A stretch of DNA of 59,327 nt from NCBI GenBank assembly GCA_009602725.1, contig WELB01000031.1, positions 372,566 to 431,892 of the forward strand, given 5' to 3'. Shown here one piece after another: positions 58,085 through 59,327 of this stretch; within the stretch, counting starts at the first letter, position 1; each line of letters opens with the position of its first letter. The notes beneath the pieces were generated by a model that ran no database searches, was not told the origin of the DNA, and saw only the letters and a list, made by a program, of their open reading frames with translations. The translations under genes were made by a program, and so were the position numbers. This stretch comes from Spirogloea muscicola (lineage: Eukaryota > Streptophyta > Zygnematophyceae > Spirogloeales > Spirogloeaceae).

Positions 58085-58460
58085 AAGAAAGCCCGGCCAA
58101 TTCAAGGTAGTGGCTGGGAAAGGCCAGCCCAAAAGCATGGACGCAACTTTGGATAGCCGTAAGGCGCCTTGATTACACAGACAGCCTATGCACGACACTA
58201 CAGCGGAGGGGCAGGACGCCGCCAGTGGAGAAATCAGGAAAGGAGCTCTTTATCCCAAAATTCGAAGTTGCACCCCGCCGCGCCTTTCCTTAAGTCAATT
58301 CGGCCGCGCTTTTCCTCTTTCCTGCCCCCTCGCTGCCTCGAGCTACTCGGACCTGATGTTGCTCACTCTCGGGTACTGAGGAAAAGGGCTCGCCCATTGA
58401 GGATAGGGGCTGGACAAGCCAGCCCAAAAAAGAATGAACAAAGAACGAGAAGGGGGCCAG
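58085..58460. mobile_element. Retroelement 3' ends in both orientations
   Basis: A minus-orientation tail lies at 58110-58140. A plus-strand coding end (AASSYSDLMLLTLGY-stop) lies at 58335-58379. A minus-orientation stem-loop (GGGGCTGGACAAGCCAGCCC) lies at 58405-58425, with CTCGCCCATTGAGGATA before it. Confidence 0.65.
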
Positions 58461-58524
58461 AGGAAGCCAGAGGAAGCGCTAAGAAACCAAAGCACACAAA
58501 GAAAGAAAGCAGCTACAAATTACT

Positions 58525-58810
58525 CAGTAACCCCTGCTAAGCAGCCGCAAATCAGAGAGGCTAGGGTCCTGGGACTGAGCTTCCCTAGTATGTTGTCGTG
58601 ATTGGTAGAAGTGGCACTCCCAATGGGGGCAAGTAGAGTAGAGGAGTCCTTCCTTCTTTTCCATTCTTTTTTGGGCTGGCTTGTCCAGCCCCTATCCTCA
58701 ATGGGCGAGCCCTTTCTTCCTCGGCTTCTCATTCTTCGGCTTTGGACATTGTCCATTCTTTTTGGGCTGGCTTTGCCAGCCCCTCTTTCTTTATGGGCGA
58801 GCCTTCTTCC
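58525..58810. mobile_element. Nested retroelement tails
   Basis: The minus-strand coding end near 58525-58575 (SDLRLLSRGY type) is followed at 58575-58810 by two plus-orientation stem-loops about 100 bp apart (58670-58705 and 58763-58800). The second, with CTTCGGCTTTGGACATTGTCC, is the reverse complement of 53735-53815. Confidence 0.65.
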
Positions 58811-58999
58811 TCGCGGGCCACCATTTTTTTTTTCCTTTCTTTCTTTTTTTGGGAGTGCCACTTCTTCCTGCGTCCCTCGCGGAACTCTCGAGGCCGCCAG
58901 GGCCTGCCACGTGGCCGAGACCGGGGGACCACCGCGCGTGGGGGCCCCTCGGCCCGGAGGCGCCAATACACGATGTACATGCTCCGTGGTGCGAGTGGG

Positions 59000-59327
59000 G
59001 CGCTCAATTGAAGTGGCTCTCCCAATCGGGGCAAGGGCTGTGATGCTAGGGGCCTGGAATTGGGTCCCCTGGACAGAGCCAGAGGCAGCAGCTAGGGCTC
59101 TTCCGGCACGAAGGTGCAGCGCACGGGCCATGGACCTCTGCAACGAGACGGCCAGGCGCATGCGATACACTTGCGCCAGCGACCCGGCTGCAGGAAAGTC
59201 TGCCGGTTCACCATGGAAGCGACGGGCGATTGCGTGGCGGGCGAGCTGGTTAAGTAGCTCAAGCCACCGAGCGCCCAGTGCCCCATGGATGTCAATTGCC
59301 AACGGGAAGAACTCGTCTTCCGGCGGA
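59000..59327 (-). pseudogene. Retroelement C-terminal copy running off the window
   Basis: The minus-strand frame enters from the right edge with DEFFPLAIDIHGALGARWLE. It continues LLNQLARHAIARRFHGEPAD and AAGSLAQVYRMRLAVSLQRS, then HLRAGRALAAASGSVQGTQF. The usual SDLRLLTRGY ending is replaced after QAPSI by unrelated sequence, so this copy is broken at its 3' side near 59045. The upstream part lies beyond the window. Confidence 0.7.

Overview
This window reads as nuclear DNA of a green alga. Genes are split by many short GT-AG introns. The proteins are of plant or plastid type: a stromal ClpC chaperone, a plastid-type 3-isopropylmalate dehydrogenase, an SCPL20-like carboxypeptidase, an ETO1-like protein and a Rubisco-LSMT-type SET protein. 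Degenerate TTTAGGG-type arrays also occur. A repeat-rich, GC-rich prasinophyte-like chlorophyte would fit, but the species cannot be fixed from the sequence. Assembly gaps lie at 12884-13139 and 32570-33513, with a few isolated Ns.

Layout, first half (1-21 kb), mostly host genes: the 3' part of an O-fucosyltransferase-like gene (+, to 1250); an MGST3-type MAPEG gene (-, 2456-3361); a SET-domain methyltransferase gene (+, about 4118-7653); a 12-exon serine carypeptidase-type gene (serine carboxypeptidase-like, -, 8100-12859), divergent across a gap from 3-isopropylmalate dehydrogenase (+, to 16717); a 1.2-kb foldback element (17427-18622); and a Pro/Tyr-rich protein gene (-, 19351-21037).

Middle (21.3-32 kb), a nest of mobile DNA: a Tc1/mariner-type MITE, PIF/Harbinger-type MITEs inserted in series into a copy of the foldback element, a Copia integrase scrap, many 5'-truncated retroelement 3' ends sharing a GGGCTGGC...GCCAGCCC stem-loop, a 0.8-kb inverted pair of such ends, and a decayed Ty3/Gypsy element at 27.2-30.8 kb. 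Between its 5' LTR and pol, the Gypsy element carries a C5 cytosine-methyltransferase reading frame, part of which is duplicated in inverted orientation.

Second half (33.5-53.4 kb), host genes again: an ETO1-like TPR gene (+), an RRM-LOTUS gene that probably ends in a RING finger (-), a complete 16-exon clpC (-), and a CUE-DUF1771-Smr gene (-). The last 6 kb (53.7-59.3) is again retroelement ends, a decayed PIF/Harbinger transposase with a possible Myb-like partner, and a large inverted repeat.

The host genes serve separate cell functions (leucine synthesis and protein quality control in the plastid, a secreted hydrolase, ER glutathione chemistry, regulators) and do not form one pathway. The most notable system is the retrotransposon-linked DNA methyltransferase. 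Exon limits below were built by hand from splice signals and reading phase. Where every exon joins in phase and the joined protein matches its family, the model is strong.
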